From Robertmurraya dakarensis (GTDB lineage: Bacteria > Bacillota > Bacilli > Bacillales > Cytobacillaceae): 64,000 nucleotides of DNA. The stretch covers positions 1,817,957 through 1,881,956 of the forward strand of contig NZ_LT707409.1 in the NCBI RefSeq assembly GCF_900156875.1, read 5' to 3'. This document shows, one piece after another, positions 52,380 through 63,202 of this stretch. The stretch's first letter is position 1. Each line of letters starts with the position of its first letter. The notes below the pieces were generated by a model, which saw nothing but the letters and a program-made list of their open reading frames with translations, ran no database searches and was not told the DNA's origin. Both the position numbers and the translations under genes were made by a program.

Positions 52380-53003
52380 ATGGTCGTTTTTTTTAGTTAC
52401 GTACTTCTCGGACTATCACTTGCAGCTCCGATAGGACCTGTAAACGCTGCGCAAGTGGACAGGGGCATTAAAAACGGCTTTTTAAACGCTTGGGTTTTAG
52501 GCCTTGGATCCGTAATTGCAGACATCGTTTATATGATAGCCGTTTTCTTAGGATTTTCACAGTTTATTGAGATTCCAATTATCAAAGCCTTCCTTTGGCT
52601 TTTCGGCTGCTTTGTTTTAACCTATACAGGAATAGAAAGTCTTTATAGTGCTGGAAAATTTGTCAATACCACAAGAACGAATGATGAAACATTGCAAAAA
52701 TCATTTTTGACCGGTTTCCTTATGTCGATATCCAACCCATTAACGATTCTTTTTTGGTTAGGCATATATGGATCCGTTCTAGCTAAAACAGCCACTACAT
52801 ACAATGAGGAGCAATTACTGCTTTATAGCAGCGGGATTATCTTAGGATTAGTTATTTGGGATATTACAATGGCATGCATTGCAAGCAGCTTCCGAAAGCT
52901 ATTAACGGCCAAGGTGCTGACTCTTATTACAATCCTCTCAAGTCTTTCCTTAATTGGCTTTGGGATATTCTTTGGATATGAAGCCTATAAGTTATTTTTC
53001 TAA
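52380..53003 (+). CDS. LysE/RhtB-family exporter (copy 2)
   Basis: 207 residues, about six TM helices. LAAPIGPVNAAQVDRGIKNG is the family signature. It is clearly paralogous to the exporter at 45540-46172: both keep GIKNG, FLWLFG.FVL.YTGIES and LFWLGIYGSVLAKT. ATG 52380 is seven bases after GGGAGGG. That site is buried in a hairpin preceded by a possible leader peptide, so expression may be induced at translation. The stop codon overlaps that of the convergent amino-acid permease gene. Confidence 0.85.
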   Translation: MVVFFSYVLLGLSLAAPIGPVNAAQVDRGIKNGFLNAWVLGLGSVIADIVYMIAVFLGFSQFIEIPIIKAFLWLFGCFVLTYTGIESLYSAGKFVNTTRTNDETLQKSFLTGFLMSISNPLTILFWLGIYGSVLAKTATTYNEEQLLLYSSGIILGLVIWDITMACIASSFRKLLTAKVLTLITILSSLSLIGFGIFFGYEAYKLFF

Positions 53004-54382
53004 CGGCGATGCAATCGATGGACACGCAGCATATTCGAATGGCGTCCTCTGAGCTCCTTTTTCTTTTTCTTACGAAGAAAGTACAGGATGGTACTCGCAG
53101 CTAAGATCACGAATACAAATGCCAAGCTGACAAAGAGACCAGGTCTGCTTGCTTTTTCTAACAATGTTCCGCTTACTGCCAGGGCAATCAGAATCATCCC
53201 GATCACTCTCTTAAAATGGTCAAAGCGGGTGAAGTCAAGAAGTTTCGGTGCTGAAACGAGGACAACCAGCCAATTATACAGCAGCATAAGTCCCGCAGCT
53301 GTAGTAATGTACTCGTATATCCGCCCAGGCATTAATAAAGCCATGATAATCGATACAACTAATCCTGATACTGTCAGCCCCAATGCAAGTGTCGGGACTT
53401 TTAATTTTCCCTTTCTAGCAAAGACAGCTGGAGCATCATTCTCTTCTGACATTGTGACAAGCATTGATGTTACCGCAAATAAAGATGCGGCCATGGTCGA
53501 AAATCCAGCAATAATTAAAGCAGCATTAAAAACATGAGGAACGAATGCAAGGTTGTTATATTCATGTAACGCAGAAACAAATGGGCTTTTCTTATCAGTG
53601 AACTCTTTCCACGATATCATGGTCACAGCTATTCCTAAAGACACTATATAAATAGTTGTAAGAACAATCAGCATGACCTTTCCAGCTTTTGGTGCATCAT
53701 CTTTACTTTTTAATCGCGTTGCCATAATCCCCATTATTTCTATGCCCCCAAAGGCATAAAAACCAAAAATAAGCGCAGCCCATAATCCCATTACTCCATT
53801 TGGCATAAATTCATTAAGTGATCCTGGAACTGCTTTAAATCCTTTATCACCATCCACAATACCAAAAATAGCCAAAAGGGCAATTATAATGAACATCAAA
53901 ATAGCAGAAATTTTTATAACACCAAGGAGGTTCTCAATTTTCTCAAAACCTTTACTGCCTAACAATACAACAATAATTCCAAGCACCGCATAGATTGTAG
54001 ACAAAACCCATAAAGGAATATTATCAAACCAAAATTTTGTGAAAATCGATAGGGCTGTTAGTTGGCTGCCGATAATCAACATCTCTGACACCCAATAAAC
54101 CCAGCCGCTAGTGAATCCAAGTGACGGACCATATGCTTTTTTTGCGTACGACCGAAACGAACCTTTTTGCGGATCTTTGGCAGACATCCTTCCTAAGGAG
54201 TCATAAACAATATATGTTCCAATTGCAGCGAGAAGAAACACAATCACAACAGACGGTCCGGTCATCTCGATTGCAATCGCAGACCCTAGAAAGAATCCTG
54301 TTCCAATGATACAGCCTACACCGATCAGGGAAAGCTGCCACCACTGTATACTCCCGCCATTTTCTGTTTTTTCTGCACTCAT
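53000..54382 (-). CDS. APC-family amino acid permease
   Basis: 460 residues, twelve TM helices. SLIGVGCIIGTGFFLGSAIAI in TM1 carries the GxG helix break of the APC superfamily; AALIFGFYAFGGIEIMGI in TM6 is the second. It resembles YtnA-type amino-acid permeases of Bacillus. The basic C-terminus (RKKKKKELRGRHSNMLRVHR) is cytosolic. GGGAGAG precedes ATG. The substrate amino acid is unknown. It is tail-to-tail with LysE copy 2; the two stop codons overlap and there is no terminator between them. Confidence 0.85.
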   Translation of the reverse strand: MSAEKTENGGSIQWWQLSLIGVGCIIGTGFFLGSAIAIEMTGPSVVIVFLLAAIGTYIVYDSLGRMSAKDPQKGSFRSYAKKAYGPSLGFTSGWVYWVSEMLIIGSQLTALSIFTKFWFDNIPLWVLSTIYAVLGIIVVLLGSKGFEKIENLLGVIKISAILMFIIIALLAIFGIVDGDKGFKAVPGSLNEFMPNGVMGLWAALIFGFYAFGGIEIMGIMATRLKSKDDAPKAGKVMLIVLTTIYIVSLGIAVTMISWKEFTDKKSPFVSALHEYNNLAFVPHVFNAALIIAGFSTMAASLFAVTSMLVTMSEENDAPAVFARKGKLKVPTLALGLTVSGLVVSIIMALLMPGRIYEYITTAAGLMLLYNWLVVLVSAPKLLDFTRFDHFKRVIGMILIALAVSGTLLEKASRPGLFVSLAFVFVILAASTILYFLRKKKKKELRGRHSNMLRVHRLHRR

Positions 54383-54580
54383 ATTTATTCTCTCCCTTAC
54401 ATTAAGGTTGTGATAAAATTACTAATACAATCATTCTTAATGTTTCCTAGTACGGAGAAAAAATGTTCTTGATCATAAAAAAGAATGGATACAATTTGCT
54501 TCTTATAAATTTCTGCTTTTATAATTAACGCAAAATGTATAAAATAGTAATGTTTCTAATTAATTGAGAGGATGAATAAA

Positions 54581-54871
54581 ATGGAGATTACAGACCATAG
54601 CTTAGAGAGACTAGAGGATCCATTTGGTATACTAACTGGAGATCGTTATGAATATTTCTTACATATAAATGTAGACGAAGAGGATGAACTTTATACGGAG
54701 AATGGATTACAAATAAAAGTTCTCTATGTGGTTGATGAAAAAGGAAAACGCATTTCCCATTATAATATTATTGAAAATACAACTGAAAAAGTGCTTGACT
54801 TTGAGCTTGAAGAGGACGAGTTAGAGCTAATTGAAGCTTATTGCAGGGAACATCTTCAAGAAGAAGAGTAA
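54581..54871 (+). CDS. Acidic hypothetical protein (DUF6509-like)
   Basis: 96 residues. It begins MEITDHSLERLEDPFGILTG and ends in a run of acidic residues. The order ITxHxxExLxDPFGILxGxRYEY and the later ENTTEKVLDFELEEDE resemble a small Bacillus family I recall as DUF6509; that label is tentative. Cytosolic. GAGAGG sits nine bases before ATG 54581; an upstream ATG at 54572 is too close to it. The end of the gene overlaps a terminator hairpin shared with the convergent gene. Confidence 0.65.
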   Translation: MEITDHSLERLEDPFGILTGDRYEYFLHINVDEEDELYTENGLQIKVLYVVDEKGKRISHYNIIENTTEKVLDFELEEDELELIEAYCREHLQEEE

Positions 54872-54907
54872 AAGAGCCTTCGCTCTTTACTCTTCTAGAT
54901 TTTTTCC
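54862..54907. terminator. Bidirectional terminator embedded in coding ends
   Basis: AGAAGAGTAAAAGAGC pairs with GCTCTTTACTCTTCT around a CTTC loop, then AGATTTTTT. The stem arms encode the last residues of both convergent genes. Confidence 0.8.
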
Positions 54908-55282
54908 TTCTTCAATAATATGGTACATAAGATGCGCTAAATGATGAATAGGGCCATATTCTTCTTCCTCTTCTTCACTTTCAGCTTGGAATTCCAAACC
55001 ATTTAAATGCAGTGCTGCAAATTCATAAAAATCCCTTAGTTCAAATAAATAACAACCGGACGGTTCCTCCTGCTCCTCCTCATAGTGCAAGACTAGATAA
55101 GAGACATTCCCGTCTTTATCTTCACCATCAAAATACACAAAAAGACCTATGTTTGTATCCAATTCAAATAAATGGCGCGTACCGCCATCGGTAACCCTGT
55201 TGAAATCTTCTTCATTTAATTTTTGGACGTTCATCGCATCAACTTGATCCTCTTTGTGGAAATTCACTTTAAAACTTTTCAT
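54887..55282 (-). CDS. Acidic hypothetical cytosolic protein
   Basis: 131 residues, strongly acidic. Beta-rich middle (GLFVYFDGEDKDGNVSYLVLHYEEE), then FELRDFYEFAALHLNGLEFQ, an acidic ESEEEEEEYGP run and a His-containing helix (IHHLAHLMYHIIEEG). I do not recognise a named family. AAGGACGTG lies upstream of ATG. It is convergent with the preceding acidic small gene; both end in acidic residues because they share a terminator hairpin. Confidence 0.65.
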   Translation of the reverse strand: MKSFKVNFHKEDQVDAMNVQKLNEEDFNRVTDGGTRHLFELDTNIGLFVYFDGEDKDGNVSYLVLHYEEEQEEPSGCYLFELRDFYEFAALHLNGLEFQAESEEEEEEYGPIHHLAHLMYHIIEEGKNLEE

Positions 55283-55342
55283 CTCTTTAACACGTCCTTC
55301 TTTATATAAACAAACTTTTCAATTTAAATGTTTTCGTAAAGT

Positions 55343-55366
55343 GAAAAGAGTCCCAAAGAGGGACTC
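55343..55366 (-). terminator. Terminator of the cold-shock gene
   Basis: GAGTCCC/GGGACTC stem followed by TTTTCAC on the minus strand. Confidence 0.78.
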
Positions 55367-55386
55367 AGGACTCAGGTAATTAAACC

Positions 55387-55587
55387 TTATGATTTCGTTA
55401 CATTGACTGCTTGCGGCCCGCGTTGACCTTCTTCAATATCAAAGGAAACTTCTTGACCCTCTTCAAGGGTCTTAAACCCTTCAGTTTGGATTGCAGAGTA
55501 ATGAACAAATACGTCTTCTCCGCCTTCCACCTCAATAAAACCGAAACCTTTTTCTGAATTAAACCATTTTACTTTACCAGTTGCCAT
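55387..55587 (-). CDS. Cold-shock protein (CspA/CspB family)
   Basis: 66 residues, a single OB-fold cold-shock domain. RNP1 is KGFGFIEV and RNP2 is [17 protein letters not shown] opens the domain. It binds single-stranded RNA/DNA and acts as an RNA chaperone. AGGAGGA precedes ATG. It lies 111 bases downstream of the cshA-like helicase on the same strand, a sensible pairing because CshA and Csp proteins both act on structured mRNA. B. subtilis has CspB, CspC and CspD; the orthologue cannot be fixed. Confidence 0.95.
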   Translation of the reverse strand: MATGKVKWFNSEKGFGFIEVEGGEDVFVHYSAIQTEGFKTLEEGQEVSFDIEEGQRGPQAVNVTKS

Positions 55588-55698
55588 TCATAATCCTCCT
55601 AAAATTCGAAAACGTTTGATGATCACTTATGTATCACCACATCTATATTTTGCCTAATTTTAGGTTTTTAATCCGTTATTTTTAAATAATTTTTTTGT

Positions 55699-57141
55699 TT
55701 ATTGGTTTTTCTTGCGATTTCTGCTTCCGCCGCCCCTATCTGACCTTCTATTTCGGTCATTTGAACGTCCGCTTCTATCTCTGCTATTATTACTGCGGCC
55801 TCCAAATGACTTTGGCTTTTTATTACGGAGAGGTGCAACAGCAGTCAATGTAACTGGTGTTACATCCGGCTCTTTCGTTAATAATTTTAAAGCAGCAGAA
55901 AGTAATGATACAGAATCCATATCTTCAAGCATGCTCTCAGCAGCCCTCTTATACTCTGCATTCTCTCCATTTTCGATCACTCTCATAAGCTTTGAAATAG
56001 TCGCCTCTTGATTTCCTGCGATTACTTCTTTAAAAGTCGGCACTTTCTTTTTGGTCATCTTCTTTTTAGTCACTTGCTCAATGATTCGCAGGTGATCAAT
56101 TTCCCTAGGCGTAACGAATGTATAAGCTAGCCCTTTTTTTCCAGCACGCCCTGTTCGGCCAATTCTATGCACATAGCTTTCTGGATCCTGAGGAATATCA
56201 AAATTATAAACATGAGTTACACCGCTAATATCAAGCCCTCTGGCAGCAACATCTGTTGCAACCATTATTTCAATCGTTTGATCTTTAAAACGACGGATAA
56301 CTTGATCACGTTTCGCTTGAGGAATATCTCCATGAATTCCCTCAGCTGAATATCCTCTTTTAATTAATCCTTCTACGACTTCGTCTACACGCTTCTTTGT
56401 TCGCCCAAATACAATGGCCAAGTCAGGTGAATCGATATCTAACATACTCGTAAGAACATCAAACTTTTGTTTCTCATGTACTTCTAAATAATATTGTTCG
56501 ATGTTCGTCACGGTCATTTCTTTTGCTTTTACTTTCACCAGCTCTGGCTCAACCATAAACCGTTCTGCAAGAGATTGAATTCTCTTCGGCATTGTAGCAG
56601 AGAACAGCAAGGTTTGACGACCTTCTGGAATATCTCCTAAGATCCTCTCAATATCTTCAATAAAGCCCATATTAAGCATTTCGTCTGCTTCATCAAGTAC
56701 TACCATTTTGATTTGATTTAACCGAATCGTTCTTCTATCAATATGGTCAATCAGTCTCCCCGGGGTAGCGGCAATAATCTGCGGTTTCTTTTTTAATGAT
56801 CGGATTTGTCGATTGATATCCTGCCCTCCGTAAATTGGCAATGTACGGATGCCCTTAACTTGACCAATCCGATTAAGCTCTTCTGCCACTTGGACAGCTA
56901 ATTCTCTTGTTGGTGCAATAACAAGTCCTTGTATTCCGCCATCAACCGTGATTTTCTCAATCAACGGCACACCAAAAGCAGTTGTTTTCCCAGTCCCTGT
57001 TTGAGCTTGACCGATCATGTCCCTTCCATTCAATGCAATTGGAATAGATTGTGCCTGTATTGGGGTAGGCTCTTCAAACCCCATATTTAAAACTGACTTC
57101 TCTAACTCTTTACTTAAACCAAAATCAGCAAATGTTGTCAA
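55699..57141 (-). CDS. cshA: DEAD-box RNA helicase, CshA-like
   Basis: 480 residues. Q-motif ([11 protein letters not shown]), I (AQTGTGKT), Ia (PTRELA), II (DEAD in VLDEADEML), III (SAT), IV (IVFGRT), V ([10 protein letters not shown]) and VI (HRIGRTGR) are all present. A basic Arg/Ser/Gly-rich tail ([18 protein letters not shown]) binds RNA. It aligns over its length with B. subtilis CshA, which works with the RNA degradosome and ribosome assembly. It starts at TTG 57141, about ten bases after AAAGGAGGG. The ORF continues upstream without a site. Confidence 0.92.
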   Translation of the reverse strand: MTTFADFGLSKELEKSVLNMGFEEPTPIQAQSIPIALNGRDMIGQAQTGTGKTTAFGVPLIEKITVDGGIQGLVIAPTRELAVQVAEELNRIGQVKGIRTLPIYGGQDINRQIRSLKKKPQIIAATPGRLIDHIDRRTIRLNQIKMVVLDEADEMLNMGFIEDIERILGDIPEGRQTLLFSATMPKRIQSLAERFMVEPELVKVKAKEMTVTNIEQYYLEVHEKQKFDVLTSMLDIDSPDLAIVFGRTKKRVDEVVEGLIKRGYSAEGIHGDIPQAKRDQVIRRFKDQTIEIMVATDVAARGLDISGVTHVYNFDIPQDPESYVHRIGRTGRAGKKGLAYTFVTPREIDHLRIIEQVTKKKMTKKKVPTFKEVIAGNQEATISKLMRVIENGENAEYKRAAESMLEDMDSVSLLSAALKLLTKEPDVTPVTLTAVAPLRNKKPKSFGGRSNNSRDRSGRSNDRNRRSDRGGGSRNRKKNQ

Positions 57142-57270
57142 AATAATTTGCCCTCCTTTTTGTAACTTGCAATTAAACTTTTTACAAATCTCTACTTTAA
57201 TTTTCCTTAAAAATAAGGTTTTCAAACGTAGGAGATATTGTTAATATCCCCTAAAAAACCTCTCTACAAA

Positions 57271-57304
57271 TAAAAAGGTGATGCATTACTATATTGCATC
57301 ACCT
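57271..57304 (-). terminator. Terminator of folD
   Basis: AGGTGATGCA/TGCATCACCT stem followed by TTTTATTTG on the minus strand. Confidence 0.88.
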
Positions 57305-57342
57305 AAACAATGTAATATACTTTTGTTGTTATTGCTAAAACT

Positions 57343-58179
57343 TTAGCGTCTTTCTGCTGCATCAACTGTATGTTTTAAAAGCATTGAAATCGTTACCGGC
57401 CCAACGCCTCCTGGCACTGGAGTTATTGCTGATGCTTTTTCATAGCAGGACGAGTAATCGGCATCCCCAATATTCCCTGGATTATATCCAGCATCAAGTA
57501 CCACGACACCATCTTTTAGCCATTCACCCTTAATAAAGTTAGGCTTTCCTACAGCTGCTACAACGATATCTGCCGTTTTTAAAAATTGTGGTAAATCTGT
57601 TGTACGCGAGTGACATGTTGTTACTGTTGCATTTTCATTTAACAAAAGAGCTGATACTGGTTTACCTAGAATTGGACTTCTGCCAACAACTACGGCATGT
57701 TTCCCTTCAGCATCTATATTATAATGCTTCATGATTTGAAGTATCGCAGCCGGTGTGCAGGATGGATATAATCCAAAGCCTAGTGCTGTTTGGCCATATC
57801 CCCAGCTTGTTACACCATCAACATCTTTTTCCACGGAAATCGCTTCAAATGCTTGTCTTTCATCAATATGATCCGGCACGGGATGTTGCAGAAGAATCCC
57901 ATGAACACTTGAATCTTCATTTAGTTCATGAATTGTATTCAGTAACTCTTCCGTTGTTGTTTCTTTCGGTAAGTGTATTTTTCTTGATTCAATCCCTAAA
58001 CGATTGCAAGCATTACCTTTCATTTTTACATATGTAGCTGACGAAGGATCATCACCCACTAAAATCGTTGCCAGACATGGTGTAATATTCTTTTCCTTTA
58101 GAGCTTGAATTCTGCTTTTAAGAGCATCTTTCACTTCGTTTGCAACTACGTTCCCATCTAAAATCAACTTTTCAGTCAT
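57343..58179 (-). CDS. folD: Methylenetetrahydrofolate dehydrogenase/cyclohydrolase
   Basis: 278 residues, bifunctional FolD. The catalytic lysine and tyrosine are in TYVKMKGNAC; DVDGVTSWGYGQ and PCTPAAI-like PSCTPAAILQIM bind substrate, and VVGRSPILGKPVSALLL binds NADP. It interconverts methylene-, methenyl- and formyl-tetrahydrofolate. AGGGAGG before ATG 58179 sets the start; the longer ORF runs through the ZTP riboswitch. Control by ZTP links it to purine and folate status. Confidence 0.95.
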   Translation of the reverse strand: MTEKLILDGNVVANEVKDALKSRIQALKEKNITPCLATILVGDDPSSATYVKMKGNACNRLGIESRKIHLPKETTTEELLNTIHELNEDSSVHGILLQHPVPDHIDERQAFEAISVEKDVDGVTSWGYGQTALGFGLYPSCTPAAILQIMKHYNIDAEGKHAVVVGRSPILGKPVSALLLNENATVTTCHSRTTDLPQFLKTADIVVAAVGKPNFIKGEWLKDGVVVLDAGYNPGNIGDADYSSCYEKASAITPVPGGVGPVTISMLLKHTVDAAERR

Positions 58180-58206
58180 GTATATTTCCTCCCTGAGTAT
58201 TAAAAG

Positions 58207-58310
58207 TAGGCAAGGCATCCTCACACTACTCTGCCCAGACGACCGGCTATACACTCGCGCAGCTCCACTGTGGTCTATTCCACTATTGTCGTCAGTTACT
58301 ACGGAATCTT
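58207..58310 (-). promoter_or_regulatory. ZTP (pfl) riboswitch upstream of folD
   Basis: Minus-strand RNA reads ACTGACGACAATAGTGGAAT, then ACCACAGTGGAGC, then CCGGTCGTCTGGGCA (58232-58246). These match the conserved pfl blocks in order. A weak AGTAG/CTACT stem followed by TTTTAATA (about 58200-58230) may be the expression platform. ZTP should raise folD expression when 10-formyl-THF is short. Confidence 0.85.
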
Positions 58311-58830
58311 AACAATAATTTTCAATTTCATTATACCAAAAAACACAGATATTACAATGCAATTTATATACTAATGTTCGTATATTAAAAGGACAACAAA
58401 AGTTGTCCTTTATTGATATTTTTCTAAAATGGTTTGTTTGGTTAAAACCCAAAACAACGAAAGCCCTGCCTCTCTTTCATCTTTACGGTTCCTAGACCGC
58501 GCCAGTAGGAATCAGGTTATTTTTCATCATATTTGGAATAAATGCTCCAGAGGTTTTTGCTTCAATATGGTTAAATTAGAAAACAAGTTCTTGAAGATAT
58601 AGAAATAATAAGGGGATGTGGAGGTTATAGCTATTTAACTATAGGAATGCAGATTAAAAATTTCTTCCTCAAACGATTCTTTATTACTCTTTTTCTTTAT
58701 AGAGCATACATGCCCAAATAACTTTCTCAAATACGAGAAAGTAACATACCTTTCAAATACCAAGACTTTTATTATATAACAAATAAATATTTTTGTCTAG
58801 GGTTTAAAAAAACTCTCCTAAAAAGGAGAG
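58311..58830. other. Long intergenic region with unexplained structured sequence
   Basis: About 520 bases without a supportable ORF. It contains a 10-bp hairpin, AAAGGACAAC/GTTGTCCTTT (58388-58411), with T-rich flanks on both strands. It also has a GC-richer island (about 58455-58520) with a GGTTCCTA/TAGGAATC stem and a GAAAG/CTTTC stem. The island fits no RNA family I could name. It could be an upstream part of the folD leader or a small RNA. Confidence 0.45.
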
Positions 58831-58832
58831 TT
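58806..58832 (-). terminator. Terminator of glpD
   Basis: AACTCTCCT/AGGAGAGTT stem followed by TTTTTAAACC on the minus strand; it overlaps the glpD stop codon. Confidence 0.85.
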
Positions 58833-60510
58833 AAGAAATTTTTTCTTTATTATGCAGGTCAGCTGGAACTGCTGCATCAAGAAGTGCAGAAGCTAATTCA
58901 TGCTTGCAGCGCATCTTTACATCATTTTTCCAATTAAAATAATCCGCCATGTATTGAATAACTGCATCTTGATAATTTCTCACTAGCGATATATTAAAGA
59001 GAATAGCACCTGTTCTACGGTTGAAGAAGTCGACAGGAGTAGCAACCATTTCATAATCCAAAGCATATTTTAATTTGGCAAACAATGTAACAGGAAGACG
59101 GTATTCTTTTGAGCTCTCCTGTCCTTCTTTTATAATGTCAAAGACAACAGGGACATTTGAACCATAAGTAGACGCTAAATGAGAAGCCTCCTCTTTGGAA
59201 AGACCAAGCTCCGTCCCAATTTTTGTTTGCTCAGACACGTACTTCTCAAAGTTAGAAGAACCGCCAACGTCACCACCTGAAATAGGCATGTTTTTCGTTT
59301 TACATTTCGGATAAACTCCATTTCCTTCTTCTTGAAGTTTTTTCGCTAATAAGTCCACAATGGTTTCAGCCATTTTACGGTATCCTGTTAATTTACCGCC
59401 GGCAATGGTTAACAATCCTGATTGTGATTCCCAAATTTCATCTTTACGAGATATTTCAGATGGATCTTTTCCTTCTTCATAGATTAATGGACGAACCCCT
59501 GCCCAGCTTGATTCAATATCATTTTCAGTTATTTTTGCATCAGGGAACATATAATTGATCGCCTTCACGATATAATCCCGGTCTTCTGATGTCATTTTAG
59601 GAATTGCAGCATCCTGGTCATAGAATGTATCTGTTGTTCCTACGTATGCCTTGCCATCACGAGGAATAGCAAATACCATGCGTCCGTCTGGAGTATCAAA
59701 GTAAACAGCTTGCTTTAATGGAAATCTAGATTGATCGATGACAACATGAACACCTTTTGTCAATCGAAGTACTTTTCCGGCTTTAGACTTATCCTTCTCA
59801 CGAATCTTGTCTACCCATGGACCTGTGGCATTAATGATTTTTTTCGCACGAATTTCATACTCTTTTCCAGTAAGGAGATCCAAAACATGTACCCCTGCAA
59901 CTTTTCCATTTTCATAGATTAGTTCCTCTACTTTAGAGTAGTTAAGAGCTATAGCGCCTTTATCAATCGCAGCCTTCATCACTTCGATAGTGAGCCTTGC
60001 ATCGTCAGTACGATACTCAACATACTTACCGCCGCCTTTAAGATCCTGCTTTTTCACAAGAGGTTCACGCTCAAGAGTTTCCGCAGCAGTAAGCATTGTT
60101 CTTCGTTCACTTTTCTTAACTCCTGCCAAAAAGTCATATACTCTCAAGCCAATTGAAGTGGTAAATTTCCCAAAAGTACCGCCCTTATGGAATGGCAGAA
60201 GCATCCATTCAGGTGTAGTGACATGCGGACCATTTTCATAGACAACCGCTCTTTCTTTTCCAACTTCTGCAACCATTTTCACTTCGAATTGTTTTAAATA
60301 ACGTAATCCACCGTGTACAAGCTTTGTTGATCTGCTTGATGTCCCTGCAGCAAAGTCTTGCATTTCGACTAAAGCCGTTTTGATTCCCCGGCTTGAAGCA
60401 TCCAATGCAATCCCTGCACCAGTAATCCCGCCTCCAATTACAAGCACATCATATTTTTCTGTTTTCACTTTATTAATCAATTTATCTCGGTTCTTGTTTG
60501 AGAAGTTCAT
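58831..60510 (-). CDS. glpD: Aerobic glycerol-3-phosphate dehydrogenase
   Basis: 559 residues. FAD-binding [19 protein letters not shown] at the N-terminus, [20 protein letters not shown] and [12 protein letters not shown] are conserved. It oxidises glycerol-3-phosphate to DHAP at the membrane, passing electrons to menaquinone. AAGGAG precedes ATG. It has its own promoter and a leader terminator (60553-60605), the expected target of GlpP antitermination. Order glpP-glpFK-glpD matches B. subtilis. Confidence 0.97.
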   Translation of the reverse strand: MNFSNKNRDKLINKVKTEKYDVLVIGGGITGAGIALDASSRGIKTALVEMQDFAAGTSSRSTKLVHGGLRYLKQFEVKMVAEVGKERAVVYENGPHVTTPEWMLLPFHKGGTFGKFTTSIGLRVYDFLAGVKKSERRTMLTAAETLEREPLVKKQDLKGGGKYVEYRTDDARLTIEVMKAAIDKGAIALNYSKVEELIYENGKVAGVHVLDLLTGKEYEIRAKKIINATGPWVDKIREKDKSKAGKVLRLTKGVHVVIDQSRFPLKQAVYFDTPDGRMVFAIPRDGKAYVGTTDTFYDQDAAIPKMTSEDRDYIVKAINYMFPDAKITENDIESSWAGVRPLIYEEGKDPSEISRKDEIWESQSGLLTIAGGKLTGYRKMAETIVDLLAKKLQEEGNGVYPKCKTKNMPISGGDVGGSSNFEKYVSEQTKIGTELGLSKEEASHLASTYGSNVPVVFDIIKEGQESSKEYRLPVTLFAKLKYALDYEMVATPVDFFNRRTGAILFNISLVRNYQDAVIQYMADYFNWKNDVKMRCKHELASALLDAAVPADLHNKEKIS

Positions 60511-60552
60511 TGTTCATTTCTCCTTCGTATTTAAGGATTTCGCTCAGGGGAA

Positions 60553-60605
60553 AGAAAAAAGACCACAAAAAGCACTATCGACATACCGATAATGTTTTTG
60601 TGGTC
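60553..60605 (-). promoter_or_regulatory. Leader terminator of glpD, GlpP antitermination target
   Basis: GACCACAAAAACATTATCG pairs with CGATAGTGCTTTTTGTGGTC, followed by TTTTTTC on the minus strand. It is preceded by GGAGAAACGGAGAGACC. GlpP with glycerol-3-phosphate is known to allow readthrough in B. subtilis. Confidence 0.85.
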
Positions 60606-60641
60606 TCTCCGTTTCTCCTACCGAGCTATTAACTTAATTTT

Positions 60642-60650
60642 ATTATACCA
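60642..60650 (-). promoter_or_regulatory. Extended -10 promoter of glpD
   Basis: TGGTATAAT on the minus strand (TATAAT at 60642-60647), about 35 bases before the leader terminator. No good -35 was seen. Confidence 0.5.
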
Positions 60651-60681
60651 TACAATATTACATTTTTAAAAGCCTATTTTT

Positions 60682-63028
<2,347 letters not shown>

Positions 63029-63066
63029 TTGTTTCTCCCCTCTACCAAATAATACTGTTCAGGAAA

Positions 63067-63128
63067 ATAAAAAAGGAGATTCACATACAGCTATACCATT
63101 GTGGTATTACCTGCGTGAATCTCCTTAT
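63067..63128 (-). promoter_or_regulatory. Leader terminator of glpFK, GlpP antitermination target
   Basis: AAGGAGATTCAC pairs with GTGAATCTCCTT, with an inner ATACCACAATGGTAT stem, followed by TTTTATTTT on the minus strand. CGGAGATAAGGAG precedes it, echoing the glpD leader. Confidence 0.85.
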
Positions 63129-63155
63129 CTCCGTCACAATTATTAACTTGTCTTT

Positions 63156-63184
63156 AGTATATATCCTTCTGTAAACGCTGTCAA
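63156..63184 (-). promoter_or_regulatory. Sigma-A promoter of glpFK
   Basis: TTGACA (63179-63184), a 17-base spacer and TATACT (63156-63161). Confidence 0.85.
63170..63183. promoter_or_regulatory. Catabolite-responsive element (cre)
   Basis: TGTAAACGCTGTCA matches the cre consensus TGWAANCGNTNWCA at every position. It overlaps the glpFK -35 and spacer, so CcpA-HPr(Ser-P) should repress. Confidence 0.85.
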
Positions 63185-63202
63185 CAAGTTGCTTCTAAAA
63201 AT

